DNA from: an uncultured Vogesella sp.
GTDB taxonomy: Bacteria > Pseudomonadota > Gammaproteobacteria > Burkholderiales > Chromobacteriaceae
NCBI GenBank assembly: GCA_946479405.1
Contig: CAMLGD010000203.1
Span: 1-5,912 of the forward strand
Reading direction: 5' to 3'
Length of the DNA stretch: 5,912 nt
A model generated the notes under the pieces. That model made no database searches. It had not been told where the DNA came from and was given only the letters and a program-made list of their open reading frames with translations. Both the position numbers and the translations under genes were made by a program. Positions 5,846-5,912 of the stretch are shown one piece after another; the first letter of the stretch is position 1, and each line of letters starts with the position of its first letter.

Positions 5846-5883
5846 CTGCCGAGCAGCTGCGGCCAACCTTTTGGCGTCGGCAG
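5846..5883. repeat. Inverted repeat enclosing 13-mer copy 4
   Basis: CTGCCGA (5846-5852) and TCGGCAG (5877-5883) are perfect 7-bp complements. Inside them GCCAA (5862-5866) pairs with TTGGC (5871-5875). The layout matches the nested element at 4098-4151, with the 13-mer inside CTGCCG/CGGCAG arms. Confidence 0.6.
5858..5870 (-). repeat. Dispersed intergenic 13-mer AAGGTTGGCCGCA, copy 4 (inverted)
   Basis: The plus strand reads TGCGGCCAACCTT, the exact reverse complement of copies 1-3. It lies beyond the terminator, in the gap before the possible minus-strand gene at the window edge. Confidence 0.75.
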
Positions 5884-5891
5884 TGTGTGGC

Positions 5892-5912
5892 TTACTGCTT
5901 CGGCATGATGTT
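5892..5912 (-). CDS. Possible C-terminal end of a minus-strand gene (partial)
   Basis: Read on the minus strand, the last 21 bases give Asn-Ile-Met-Pro-Lys-Gln followed by TAA (5894-5892). A gene entering from the right would converge on the PhoD-like gene and use the bidirectional terminator at 5802-5831, which makes the arrangement plausible. Six residues are far too few to identify a family, and an intergenic reading is equally possible. Confidence 0.25.
   Translation of the reverse strand, partial: NIMPKQ

Overview
The window is a GC-rich bacterial chromosomal segment with four complete protein genes, tightly spaced, strong Shine-Dalgarno sites on two of them, and no rRNA, tRNA, CRISPR array or insertion sequence that I can see. 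Base composition and protein style suggest a proteobacterium. A beta-proteobacterium of the Chromobacteriaceae/Neisseriales type is my best guess, but it rests on general resemblance only.

Layout from left to right: a 5' intergenic stretch (1-230) holding a repeat, an AT-rich promoter-like island and an inverted repeat; a small alpha/beta serine hydrolase of the RBBP9/YdeN family (231-809, +); a 43-bp convergent gap; an Ogt-type O6-methylguanine-DNA methyltransferase (853-1371, -); a 68-bp co-directional gap; an MgtA-type P3B magnesium-importing ATPase (1440-4010, -); a divergent control region of about 250 bp (4011-4257); a cytoplasmic PhoD-like metallophosphatase (4258-5772, +); a run of three inverted repeats ending in a strong, probably bidirectional terminator (5761-5831); and possibly the last codons of a minus-strand gene cut by the window edge (5892-5912).

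mgtA and ogt probably form a two-gene minus-strand transcription unit, since no terminator is visible between them. mgtA and the phosphatase gene diverge from a shared control region. That region is the most interesting part of the window. It has three mutually exclusive stems that compete for one segment (4098-4110). It also has a 20-codon open frame whose TGA stop overlaps the mgtA ATG (TGATG). Together these resemble the architecture, though not the sequence, of known mgtA leader regulation.

A second signal runs across the whole window. The exact 13-mer AAGGTTGGCCGCA occurs once in each non-coding gap except the mgtA-ogt gap. Three copies lie on the plus strand and one on the minus strand, often nested in CCGGC-type inverted repeats. 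This looks like a family of small dispersed intergenic repeats. The metabolic genes themselves are ordinary members of known families, and I see no defence system or other multi-gene novelty.
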